Source of the DNA: Tomocerus qinae
Taxonomy: Eukaryota; Arthropoda; Collembola; Entomobryomorpha; Tomoceridae
DNA: 64,000 bases
NCBI GenBank assembly: GCA_020055645.1
Contig: CM034546.1
Span: forward strand, 10,664,001 to 10,728,000
Direction of reading: 5' to 3'
Under the pieces are notes generated by a model. That model did not search any database. It was not told where the DNA came from and saw only the letters and a program-made list of their open reading frames with translations. This document shows, in pieces, positions 1 through 10,601 of this stretch. Position 1 is the stretch's first letter. Each line of letters starts with the position of its first letter. The translations under genes were made by a program, and so were the position numbers.

Positions 1-529
1 TTCGATAAAAAGATAAACCCTCACTTTCGGAATTATAGAGAATTGGAGTGTAAACTGAATAATTGTTCCCTCCTCTCACTGCAAATATAAAGAGAGGAAC
101 CATCAAATCTAGACTGAGAAATGATCCCCAATTTGGATTCATCCATTTCGAATCATCTTTGATGACAATTATAAATCTTGAATTCCGACGATGTATCTCC
201 TTTCCAAAATATCCAACCACATTTGTCAAAGTAGAGGGTGGCTTCATCAGAATGTTTAAATTGCACAAATTTCTTGACAGATCGCGGGGATAGGCCCAAT
301 GACGACCAAAAATAGTTATGTTATAGTCGTATGTTGCCAAGGTCCAGGGTTGGCCATTTTGGTTAGACAATATAAAATCCGTCTGCCATTCGGATTGGTT
401 AAACGTGACCATGTTAAAATCACAATTACTATAAAATGACAAACTTGGAAAACATTGGACATTGTTGATGACAATAAAAATTAATAAAAATAGGATAAAG
501 CGGCGCATAAAATATATTTTCATATGCAT
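1..529 (-). CDS. Ionotropic-receptor-like protein, copy 1 (N-terminal part, cut by window edge)
   Basis: The frame is open from an ATG at 529 to the window edge, about 176 codons. The first ~26 residues form a signal peptide ending in NNVQC. The rest aligns along its length with the three other copies of the family in this window; shared blocks include SFYSNCDFNM, EWQTDFILSNQNGQPWTL, PRDLSRNLC, SRFIIVIKD and YTPILYN. This part corresponds to the extracellular N-terminal domain; the membrane segments lie outside the window. An alternative ATG two codons downstream is equally possible. By analogy with the complete copy at 53162-55111 I infer a chemosensory-type divergent ionotropic receptor. 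I cannot tell whether the rest of this copy is intact. Confidence 0.75.
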   Translation of the reverse strand, partial: MHMKIYFMRRFILFLLIFIVINNVQCFPSLSFYSNCDFNMVTFNQSEWQTDFILSNQNGQPWTLATYDYNITIFGRHWAYPRDLSRNLCNLNILMKPPSTLTNVVGYFGKEIHRRNSRFIIVIKDDSKWMNPNWGSFLSLDLMVPLFIFAVRGGNNYSVYTPILYNSESEGLSFYR

Positions 530-2560
530 TTTGTTAAATATAATACTCGGCTTATCTGAAAAATTATTTTAATATTTAAAAATGTGTAATGCTAGTAAAC
601 ATTTTTGTCCTGGTATAAGCACAGGACGTTCCTAACCTCAGTAAATATTATACAGTATCGTTAATTCAATTCAGAATGATTGAACCATTTCAATTTGTCT
701 ACTAAATTGATAGTGGAGCTCAGGGTTACCAGATTTACTTCAACGAATTTAAGTATCCTAGCCAACGATAGCCATTTACCAACTCGCGCCCTTCGGGCGC
801 GTCTAGGTAGATGCTTACAAATGTCATACAGCCGTATTTGGCGCAATCATATGAGCGCAGCTAACAAATTTACGGTTTTTTGTTGAAAAAGAAGCAAAAA
901 TGAGTAAATTACGTATCATGAAATAAATATTCTTACATATTACTTCGTATATGAAGGAGGAAATCAAGAGAAAATACCGATTCGCGCGAAGCGCGAGAAA
1001 TTTTTGAAATTCAACTTCAAAACTGATCAATAAAGACTTAACGAAATTTGAATAATTTAGCTTTAACGGTTTAGTGACATAGTTGAGGAAGAGAGGTTTG
1101 TTATGTATACCCCATTGATAAGTTATTAATGGATTTCCTTCGAAATTGGAAGACTATTAAACTGGATTTAAAGAAAAAAATACTTAAATTCGCGCGAAGC
1201 GCGAGAAAATTTCAATTATTAAACGTATCTGAACGATAACAAAGTGTGTTCTATATTAAAGGACATTAAGTTATGTCACTGTTTTCGATTTTAACTGATT
1301 TAAGTATATTTAAGTATAATTTAAGTATTTTAAAATACTTGCAAGTATTTTAAGTATAGGGCCCAATTTAAGTATAATACTTGCCATTTAAGTATACCTG
1401 GTAACCCTGGTGGAGCTAGTGCTTACATAAAATTGAAATATTTGCACATAATAAACTATTTAGTTTGTAATAACAATTTTCGTCTGCTTCAGTTCTGTCG
1501 GCCTTGATGACTTGATAACAACGTTTAAATTATTTGAAAGCAATATTGAGGTCTGACTGAATCGGACTTTCTATCACAAAATATAACCTTTGTTCAGACC
1601 ACTTTAAAATGTATATAGTGTAATTACGTCGAAACAAAAAAAGTAGCTAATAATAAGTCTAATACACCTTCTCTGTAAAATTCGTGTATCGGCTAAGCGT
1701 TATAAAGCTGATGATGTCAAGATTCAAGTTAGCACAGGTTAACTTCTCAATTGTTTTGTAGCGGCACTTCGCAGCACAAATATCAAATAAACTAGTCGAC
1801 TGGAACATTTATGGATTTAGTTTATATTTAGTGAAAATCATAAATCAGAACGAAATCCAGATCTATAAAATGTTAAAATTAAACTCCCAATTTATAATAT
1901 TGAACCTGATTGAACACATCCAAAGTATTATGATAGAACTACTAACACAATATTCATAATAATGTCTCCCCTGAATAAACAGTCCGCTATCTCTTCACAC
2001 AAGTGTAAGCCTTCCTCATTATCCTCACCGCAGTAAGAATTTTTTGGGATGGTTTAGAGTTGTTTTATTTCTCTTATCTATAGGCCATAGTCATATCAAA
2101 TATTTAAGTCTGTTTTGGCTAAAGTCACTGAGAGACGAAAACTTTGCTCGCCTCAATTTGTTATTCTTGGCATACTATCTTCCAACATTGTAAGTAATAC
2201 AGTATAATAAAAAAATGACCACAGCCAAAAAATAATATATAACTGATATTTTATTATTGGAATCACGAATATTAGGTCTATTAAATGTGTTTTTCAGTAG
2301 GCAAAAGGTAGTAAGCATAGCTTACACAAGCACACTTGGTTGGACAAAACAGTTAACTACATACATAATTTAACGAAATTGGCATGAACAGCCTAAGTTC
2401 GTACCTCTGCAGACTTACCCCTTTCCGATTATTTTAGCCAATTAGCCATTATTTCTTTAGTATTTAGATGTATGAAAATATTCATAAGTTCTTGTCGCAA
2501 TTAGGAACCCTTTTAATCTTAAAATTAATCAAACAGCTTTTTTCCTTAGTAGGAATACTT
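530..2560. repeat. Duplicated 5' flank of receptor copy 1
   Basis: No gene is visible here. The stretch upstream of copy 1 is repeated, with divergence, upstream of the other receptor copies: around 10602-11970, 12880-14487 (inverted) and 55112-56640. Landmarks shared by all include the words 'ttcagaatgattg' just upstream of the genes and 'ttttggctaaagtcact' about 1.6 kb further out. Within it sits the hAT-type element at 721-1409. The outer part (2286-2560) recurs again at 28500-28770. The sharing shows that segmental copies of the gene carried their upstream DNA with them. Confidence 0.7.
721..1409. mobile_element. Non-autonomous hAT element (689 bp)
   Basis: The ends are perfect inverted repeats, cagggttaccag on the left and ctggtaaccctg on the right. 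The element is flanked by an exact 8-bp duplication, gtggagct, at 713-720 and 1410-1417. An 8-bp duplication and CAGGG ends are the hAT signature. Inside are AT-rich sequence with many 'ttaagtat' words near both ends and two copies of a GC-rich word, gcgcgaagcgcgag (about 970 and 1195). No coding capacity is seen. The related flank of the receptor at 14488 (minus-strand reading around 14230-14260) lacks the insert, so it preserves the empty site. Confidence 0.85.
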
Positions 2561-2801
2561 GGGAATTTTATGGTCTGACATATTCCTTTGTATTTAATCC
2601 TATATACCGAAATTTTTACTTTATTCTCACCTAGTAACTTACTGTAAGCTCAATCAAAGTATGAACTTTTGTGTGAGTAACTTCTCTAAAAGTAACAACC
2701 GATCCACGTTTATTGGGCGTCGGTCAATTTGGCAAAAAGCAGTGTGATAAGCCCTATGACCATGACCATTGGCTAATCAATGGGGACGGTTTGGCAAAAA
2801 A

Positions 2802-3722
2802 CAGGGCATGAAAAAGGCAACCTTTTTGCCTAGCAAAATCAGCAAAAAATGTAACCTTTTTGCTGTTAAATGGGGTAATTAGTAATTTCGACATGTTGAC
2901 AACCAAGGATGTGAACAAGAAATACGATTTTAAAATTCAACAATTCTTAATTTTCTTCAATAATTCGGTCATTCGTTAGACAATAAGACAATCGAAAATA
3001 AAACGAAACTAACATTGTAAACAGTTTTAAAAATCATACAAAGATTATTTTCCGCTATGAAAAATTCTAATAGAAAAACTGGAAGGCAAGAGCCTAGGGC
3101 TGTCAGCTCCAGCTGTGCTACCCAGTAACTATCAAATACTGGATATTTTGTGTGAGTTGATATCAGAGTTCAACTAGCCGGTGGGTAGTGGCTAGGGGGC
3201 AAAAGTGGCTAGTGGGCGGGTAAATTAATAGGTGGCTAGTGGGCAAAAGGGGCAAAAGTGGGCAAAAGTCAAAATGGGGCTAATAGATACACTAAAGTAT
3301 GTAAAAATTGGCGCAAAATTTTGAATATTAGGTACTTTTGCCCCTTTTGCCCACTACCCACTTTGCCCCTTTTACCCGGGTGGGTGGGCAAATGTAGTTT
3401 TAGCCGGCTAAAACTGAACTCTGGTTGATATATCTTATATATACTATTGTACACAATACGCAAATGTTTGACCTGACTCATTTTTTATTTTACGGTTTGT
3501 CGCAAATACATTATAGTTCATCTTAAATTGTGTAGTATTAGTTAGTAATAAATACTATGATAATCAAGAAAACTAACTAGCATCTGCAATTTATCTGAAT
3601 ATTTGAATGTGTGGGACGGGACAGTCCACAAAAGTTAGCTTCAATGAAGTATCACAGGTGTGGGCTACTCCAAAAAGGCAGAAAGTTTTTGCTAGCAGAA
3701 AGTCAACCTTTTTCATGCCTTG
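2802..3722. mobile_element. Probable non-autonomous hAT element with nested insertion
   Basis: The left end reads cagggcatgaaaaaggc; the right end, reverse-complemented, reads caaggcatgaaaaaggt. The flanking 8-mers are gcaaaaaa (2794-2801) and gcaaaaac (3723-3730), a duplication with one mismatch. The same terminus, cagggcatgaaaaa, bounds the clear element at 52396-52575. The interior holds short palindromic words based on 'caacctttttgc' and a second element at 3164-3423. No protein is encoded. The low-complexity flank makes the duplication less certain than for the other elements. Confidence 0.5.
3164..3423. mobile_element. Nested hAT-type MITE (260 bp)
   Basis: The ends are cagagttcaactagccgg and, reverse-complemented, cagagttcagttttagccgg. 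The flanking 8-bp duplication gttgatat is exact (3156-3163 and 3424-3431). The interior is rich in 'gggcaaaag' and 'ggctagtgggc' words. A diverged inverted copy lies at about 7480-7670. It is inserted within the probable element at 2802-3722, so it is the younger of the two. Confidence 0.85.
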
Positions 3723-4740
3723 GCAAAAACTTAAAAAAGGTACAGTGTTGTACTCGACTGATTTGTTGGGAATTCTTTGGAAATTTTTTGGAATAAATAT
3801 GATTTTATTTTTGTCAAAACCGATCTAATTAAACTTATAATTGTACAAACTGATGTACTCCCGTTGTAAAGAAAAAAGTACTAAAATTTGGTAACACCTA
3901 TTTACAGCCGGTAATAAAGCTCGCCCTAAAGTGAAAGGACCGTATAAAATTTTGTTATAGACGCAAGTTGGTTCCATTCTGGTCCAAACTCAACTTTAGT
4001 CAATATTTGTCGAAGTTATATAAAGTTACAGAGCTTAGAATCTGACGGACATATAGCCGTACTGTAAGCTTGCTTCCCCGAGCTAACAAAATCTCCTAAA
4101 GGCGCAGCTAGTGATAATTTGAAAACATACTCAATAAAATTAGATAATTTTCCATACTAAAATGAATGGTGAGAAGTAGTGAGAACTTTAGTTATAAAAA
4201 CTTATACTTTCTCCATAAGACCTTATCGTCTGCTTAATATTACAATGTAACAAACAATTTTATCGTGGCTGCTACAAAGTAACAAGCCAATTTATTATGG
4301 CTGCTACAATGTAACAAGCCACATCTCCTGATACAGTTTACGGTTTAATCCGTGCAATTTTTGTTATAGCTGTGTACTCAGTTGGTAAAAATTTTTCTTT
4401 CTTTTTCAGCTTAGTTTCTATAGCACTGTACACACTTTATCGCATTTCATCTGTGTATGTTATTTTTCTAGATCCTTTTGAATGATAGTTTTGTTTGCTT
4501 GAACGGAATAGCGTAACAATGCGTTGGACATAATCGTGTGCGGTTTTGATATGTAAACCCATCTCTATAATATGTGATAGGGAGAGAATCGTCATATACC
4601 TTTTTAGAAACTACACTATGCTATAAGCAAAAGTTGAAGCTACCAGTTGCACTTCGGTCTCATTCCACCAGTAACATTTACAAACGTTATAGTATTTAAA
4701 TCGTAAACTTTAAATTTTGCACTATTAACTTACACTTATA
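3723..4740. other. Intergenic, no gene seen
   Basis: AT-rich sequence. The only structure I see is a short imperfect duplication around 4240-4320 based on 'gtggctgctacaaagtaacaagcc' type words (two to three copies, about 45 bp apart). No coding frame here looks like a protein. Confidence 0.5.
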
Positions 4741-5160
4741 TTACAAAACATTTGCATTTAAATTGGGGAACAGCTTAATCGATTCCAAATCAACAGCAAT
4801 GACATGACATTTACCCAACCCAGTGTGCTTTTTGTCACTTATTTTTGCGTCTCTAGCTTCAGTTTTCTTTTTTTGATGAGCAATCCAGTTTTCCAAAGTG
4901 ACATTTCCAACTTTGTGGCCAACACAAATATTACACTGGTCTTTCTTTGGACGAAACAATGACAAATTCATAAGGTCAAATTGTCTCATACTAATAAGGG
5001 TACATAAGACAGTGGCCTCAATCGGCTTTCTTTGCAGTGCGCTACATGAACTCCATACAATCCCATTTTTGATTGTAAAATTAGTTCCAAATAAAGTTTG
5101 GTGGAATTTTGTCTACAGTGGAAAGGCATTTTAGGTAAACTTTTAAGAAAGTGGATCATA
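4741..5160 (-). pseudogene. Fragment of a repetitive transposon-associated protein
   Basis: Two pieces in different frames read, on the minus strand, like a protein family that I recall as highly multi-copy in arthropods and cnidarians. The upstream piece (about 5160-5000) contains HFLKSLPKMPFHC and KLYLELILQSKMGLYGVH. The downstream piece (4989-4741) contains LSLFRPKKDQCNICVGHKVG and, near its end, VIAVDLESIKLFPNLNA. The two are not in the same frame, and the downstream piece stops where the family usually continues. I read this as a decayed fragment of an element-borne gene. I know of no established function for the family. A sequence related to the region just upstream (5215-5290) recurs inverted near 58360-58450, as expected for a dispersed element. 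Confidence 0.5.
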
Positions 5161-5919
5161 AACTCTTTAGCTGATATGATAAAGTACTCATCACGAATTA
5201 TTTCATTTATCCTCCAAAGATTTTTGTGACATATATAACGGAAGATAATCTACTATATCACTCACTGCTCGATTACGATACTTTCCCATGCAAAATATTA
5301 ATTGTTGTATAACATTAGTTCTCACTACTTCTCACCTTTCAACCTGGTTTCAAAAATCACCTATTTATATGTGGATATTTGTTTTAAAAAAATGCAGATT
5401 GCTACTGGTTGCTACTTCGAAAGATATAAATGGCTCCAACAAGCACGGTTATAGAAATGCACAGTCTGTACGGGAGCCGATACCTCCCTAACAAATGGCT
5501 GGGTTTTAAACAAGCCTGTGAAAAACATAAATACACCATTGACTGACGATTGCATTGATATTTACTCCGATTTATTAGGCTATGCAAGTCAAAAATTACA
5601 TTTCTTAAAATGATTATGTGCAACACTCTTTACAAGTACACAAGTTTTCACAGTTAATGTGTACTTAGATTTTCGCATACTCAACAAGAAAGTTTTTGGA
5701 TAAATGATAAGGTGAGCAATTTTGAATCAAATCGGAAATTGTCATTCGGTATTGTAGTTAATAATAGACATTTCTTCAATGATATATTCCCGGCAGGAAG
5801 AGTGAAGCATCTCAGAGGGGAAATTCAGAACCTTCAATGGGTTATTCACTTTAAACAAAATATTCAACGACTGCCTTTTTAAAGAATTTCTTCCGTCTGC
5901 TATATATTCGTTTGTGATT

Positions 5920-7135
5920 ATCCAATGGATCTTTGTCTTTGGTCTTCAAGATCTGTCTGTGAAGTCAGGATCTTCAAATTATTCGTTATCTAAAGCGGAA
6001 ATACGTTGCTGGTGCACCTGACAATCGGTTATGATCCGATCCCCAAACATTTGCGACTCCGTCAATTTTTAAAAAGTGAAACATGAGTTTTTAAAAAGTA
6101 ATTATACTGCACCGTATTAATTTGGCGCAAAAGAAGGTTATATGTAGACAAGGAAACATATTACCATTTTACATAAATAAGTTGTTATTTGGAAAACACA
6201 AAAATAAAATGTTAATTGAAAAAACCAAAATTGAATTGTCATTTGAAAAAACTCCAAAATTGAATTGCCATTTGAAAAAAACCCAAAATTAAACATCAAA
6301 CTTGACTCTAGAATATTCATTACTTGAGGAAATTAGAGTTGATTCTTTTTGCTTTTTAAACCCACATTTACTTATCCTTTGCTTTGATGGACCATCTTCC
6401 TCTTCAGTGTCTAAAATTCATCAAATCAATATGTCGCTTTATTTTGTAACTTATGACGATTATCGAAATTGTGTACAAAATCATAATCAGTATGAACTAA
6501 AGCATATATAATTAATAATCATGATTAATGGTCACCATTTTGATTTGAACCTGGAACTGTTGATGTATCACATACTGTTAAAATATAGTCAATATAGGCA
6601 TGTAACAAAATAACTTACTTGTTTCTATCATTACTGTAACGTCCAATTCTGGCCAGCGGGATTTCGGGTCAGCCACATTTTCACTTAACGTTTTTTCTGT
6701 TATTGAAGGCGTTGATGAATATGTTGAAGGTTGGGGTGATGGTGATAGACTGTTCACCAACGATGATGCATCTGTACCCGCTGCATTGATTTTTGGAAAA
6801 TAAGACCCGGGTAAATCAGAAATTGAAGCCTCATCAGGTTTTGGTATACATGGATTCTGCATAAAAAGTATATCGACAGATGTCTGTTTATAGTAAATTA
6901 AAGGTGGCATTTAATTTTTTTCATAGATTTGATTATCAAGGTAAAATCGTCCAAATTGAAATTACCAATTTGGCTTGACCAAAGGTGGATTTTGAGAATG
7001 CAGTTTCTTCCCCAGAAAGTGAAGAAGAGCAAGTCTGGATTCTTCTTGTCCTACAACCAGTCTCACTAGAATTAGATATTTTCATTGCTGTCTCCGACGT
7101 CCGTCTGGCCATGTCCAAAGTGTCTTTAAACCAAA
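5920..7135 (-). pseudogene. Copy A of a multi-exon gene, possibly trihelix/MADF-like
   Basis: Exon-like pieces on the minus strand run from about 7118 to 5920. The first (7118 to ~6967) contains ETAMKISNSSETGCRTRRIQ and ends at a gtaatt donor. The second (6858 to ~6609) follows a tttatgcag acceptor, is Ser/Pro-rich, and ends SRWPELDVTVMIET before gtaagt. The third (about 6408-6302) is basic, with SKQRISKCGFKKQKEST. A block near 6060-5950 is shared with copy B. The WPELDVTVMIE word resembles the opening of a trihelix/Myb-SANT domain, but that is weak. Copies B (36380-37440 with 49727-49890) and C (18146 on) are its relatives. The last pieces lack a clean frame, so it is probably decayed or only partly visible. 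Confidence 0.4.
6565..6572. other. Paralogous empty site of the 12-kb hAT
   Basis: Here 'gatgtatcacatactg' is uninterrupted. The corresponding place in copy B reads 'gatgcatcacg', then the hAT at 37449-49718, then 'gcatcacgtactg'. Sequence on both sides aligns with copy B on both sides of the transposon, so this 8-mer (gtatcaca) is the counterpart of the duplicated target gcatcacg. Confidence 0.85.
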
Positions 7136-7479
7136 ATTAATATCAGCTTCATATACCAATAAAATAAAATTGGTAAATCACTCACATGAGAAACCTAAAT
7201 TGGACAAGACTGCTTTAAACCTTGTGTACTTTTTATAGACTGACAATCATTTAGCCTTTAAAAATTAAAAAACTTTAATTTTATTAACCAATGAGCGTTT
7301 TAACGAAATAAAATGTTAATAAAGTAGTGAACCGGTACTGAGGAAAGATTATTAGAAGTACAGGAATGTATAGGATAGGAGTGAACAAGCCAAGTTTAAT
7401 AATTGCTTCTTGTATTCAACAGCAGCAGGGTGTGTGTATGTCTCCGCACAGCGTCTACTATATAGTAGTAGAGCTATGC

Positions 7480-7670
7480 TACCGCTCAAGCCTGGGGTAA
7501 AGGGCAAAAGGGTCAAAAGTACATAAAATTTAAAAATGTGCGCCAATTTTTACATCCTTTACTGTATTATTTAGCCCCAATTTGACTTTTGCCACAAGCC
7601 ACCTAACAATTTACCCGCCCACTTGCCACTTTTGTCCCCTAGCCCTTACCCACGGGCTAGTTGAATTCTG
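7480..7670. mobile_element. Diverged inverted copy of the 3164-3423 MITE
   Basis: The right end, read on the minus strand, begins cagaattcaactagccc, like the start of the element at 3164. Shared interior words include 'gggcgggtaaatt' and 'gtaaaaattggcgca'. The other terminus and the target duplication are not recognisable, so this copy is older or truncated. Confidence 0.6.
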
Positions 7671-8640
7671 ACTATGACGACATTGCCCCCTCCGAAATTG
7701 ACTTCTAAATTCGGAACTGTTCAATTTTATTTATACAAATGTTTGTTAATTCATTTAATACTTCAAACGAAATGCACATATAAAGTATAATAATTTCATG
7801 CAGGGTAAAATGGGCACAGCTTAAAAATCTCTTTTTTCAATCAAAAAATTCAGGGATATGTTCAGGCCGGCAGGGAATTTTTTCGGGTTACCAGTGAGAA
7901 AAGTTTTTTCCACCAGCTCCACTTATACTAGTCGTCAGCCAGTAAATTTAAAATCATGAGGTTGTTTAACAATTCATAAAAACTGTGACCTCCCGTTACG
8001 TTATACAATCATTCAACATTCGTTTCCCGTTTTCTGTAACCAATTTTACTTCCTACACCAATCACTAGATTGTAAAGATTCATTTTAGAAATTGTACTAT
8101 TTCTTCAGTAAGCGGGCCTTTTGATTTTTATATTTTATTAGTAATAGATTATTCAGCATCCGATTATTACCTCAAAAATTGTTAACAGGAACTATTATTG
8201 CTGAATTTAGTTAAAAATTTTGGTATACTCACTCTATCAACATTCATACAGTCATCATATTTGCTGTTCACTCTTCCCACCTTTAGTAAAATGTCTGCGG
8301 TAACAAAAATGTTTCGGATCAAAAAAATTAAAAGAATATTTGTTACTGGAATTTTTCAATAAATGTTAAGAAATTTTCCATAAGAAGTTAACTATTTGAA
8401 ATAAATAAAACTAATAAAATGAATACATTTTGGAATAATTCAAATAAATGCGACGAGTATGTGTGTGTATTAGTAATAACATCCGAATGTCTTACATATT
8501 ATTATATTATATGAAATTTCTAATTCTTCAATTTTAATAATTTAAATGCTTATTTTTGCGAAGTATTTCAGACTCAATGTTGGACTGCGTGACCGTTTGT
8601 TATCCAATGCTCATTTTATTATTATTAAATGAATTATTTT
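7671..8640. other. Intergenic; 3' flank shared by receptor copies
   Basis: No gene is seen. From about 8440 to 8640 the sequence matches the 3' flank of the receptor at 53162 (52960-53161) and, inverted, the flank after 16452. It includes 'cattttattattattaa' right next to the stop codon. This shows that the duplicated unit covers the gene plus flanks on both sides. Confidence 0.6.
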
Positions 8641-10601
8641 TTAAAACTCCTTACGCAATTCTGAGACATCATCCATTGAAACAGGAAATACACGATTTAG
8701 AATATTCGTAGTGAGCATCTTTAGTTTTTTCAAAAACCCCAAGACATGTATTTCCAAAGTATAATGCCAAATTCTTTCTAGGAACAGTGTAAAGAAAGAC
8801 CCAATTAAGATGTATCCACAAACAAAGAAAATGGTGTGAATCTTCATTGAAAGACTTATTGGCACTGCCTGAGACTCTTCATGCTTCAGTTTTGAATGGG
8901 ATATTATAAACTTAATATCATTTTCAAAAACGCTTTGTTGCTGAAAAAATCTCAAGAAGCCACTTTCTTGCATGATCATAAAATATAGAAGAAATTTGTA
9001 ACGGTAGCAATTTCGGAATAAATAAGATATTGGACGAGTGAGATCTGTTTCTTTTACTGTCATGCAGACTCCATCTGAAGAAATTCTGGATGGTATTAAG
9101 GGCACAATGTATTTACTTCTCTCTTTGTCCATCGCGTAAAATGTTTTCAATAAAAAGTTGGTCAACATCTTACATTTAAATTTCCAAATACCAATTTTTC
9201 TGTCATTAAGTGATGCATCGGTTTGCCAATCGAATCTGTAGACACTTGAATTGTATCTATCCAGAATTTTATAATTCTCAAAGAAGTCGGTGAAACTATC
9301 GTCAATACTACGTTCTGTGTCTTTCTGCAACAACAACTTGTATCCATTTTCCACGAGATCTTTAAGATCCACAAATCGTCTTCTGTCTGGTGGTACGACA
9401 ATCTCGCTGGTTATCCACGTTTCATATTGAGTAGCAATTACAAATCCCATAGATACAATACCAAGTACAAAATGTTTCTCCCTTTATTGGAAACTTCCTG
9501 ATTTAAAAAAACGGCTATTGTGGATAGGAAAATTATTTGCATTCTGTTGTAGAAAGAAGTAATTCTGAAGCTCAAAACATAAAATGAAATCGGAATTAGC
9601 GAGATTAGCAGCCACCAGGAATAATCATCAAAAGTATTTTGAATCAGAACTGCCACAGAAGTGTCGAGGAAATGAGGATTCGCTTCACAGTAATATGGAA
9701 TGTACTCTTCAAAGTATTCAATGAAAAGAGTTTGATACCATTGTATATTATAAGTTTCCACTTTAATTGAAAGCATATTAATTTCTCCATAAAGTTTAAG
9801 TTTATGTTGTTTTAAATCTTCATAATTCCTTAAATATACTGCAGAGAAGTTTAATCTCTCACCCATCAACTCAACAGCTCTAACTGTATTTCGACATTTA
9901 TACCCCATTTTCATTGTTGAGTAGATTGTTTCTCGGCATGTTGGCATTTTCACGGGAAAACTGAACGCAATATGGCCATAATAACCACCAATGGAAATAC
10001 CATGAAGATTGCCATTTAAAGTAATCCAAATCTTTTCCCATTCTTCCTCGGATAATCTTTCTTTGATCCGATAAAGGGATAAACCCTCACTTTCTGAATT
10101 GTAGAGAATTGGAGTGTAAACTGAATATGAATTGTCTCCTCTCACTGCAAATATGAAAAGAGGAGCCACCAAATCTTCAATAAGTCTTGATTGCCAATTT
10201 GGATTCATCCATTTCAATTCATCTCTGATGACAATTATAAATCTTGAATCCCGGCGATTTATTTCTTTGCCAAAGTATGCAACCAGATCTGGCACAGATG
10301 AGTATGAATCCATTAGAATATTTACACTGCACAAATTTCTTGACAGGTCCCGTGGGTTATCCCAATGGAGAGCATAAGGAGCTAAGTCATAATTGGAATG
10401 GGATGTAGTCAAGGTCCAGGGTTGGCCATTTTGATTAAACAATATAAAATCCGTCTGCCATTCGGATTGGTCAAACGTGACCATATTAAAATCACAATTA
10501 CTATAAAATGACAAACTTTGGAAACATTGAACATTGTTGATGACAATAGCAGTCAATAAAATAGGAATAAAGCGGACGATAAAATATGTTTCCATTCGCA
10601 T
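8641..10601 (-). pseudogene. Ionotropic-receptor-like protein, copy 2, with one frame break
   Basis: Two frames together cover the whole family protein. The first runs from an ATG at 10601 (MRMETYFIVRF, signal peptide to VQC) to about 9438, with the first membrane segment SWWLLISLIPISFYVLSF and the pore-like hydrophobic stretch FLSTIAVFLNQ. The second runs from about 9450 to 8641, starting FVIATQYETWITSE, with the S2-like extracellular part and the last membrane segment FFVCGYILIGSFFTLFLERI. The break falls at the third hydrophobic segment near 9440-9450, where the sister copies read straight through; one missing base explains it. All other blocks are intact, so this is either a very recent pseudogene or a base-call error. 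It lies head-to-head with copy 3 at 14488. Confidence 0.8.

Noticed and set aside
10132-10377. Open frame antisense to receptor copy 2 (and similar ones at 63-293 and 54645-54884)
   Set aside because: It mirrors the conserved coding strand of the receptor; the same shadow appears in each copy and has no support of its own.
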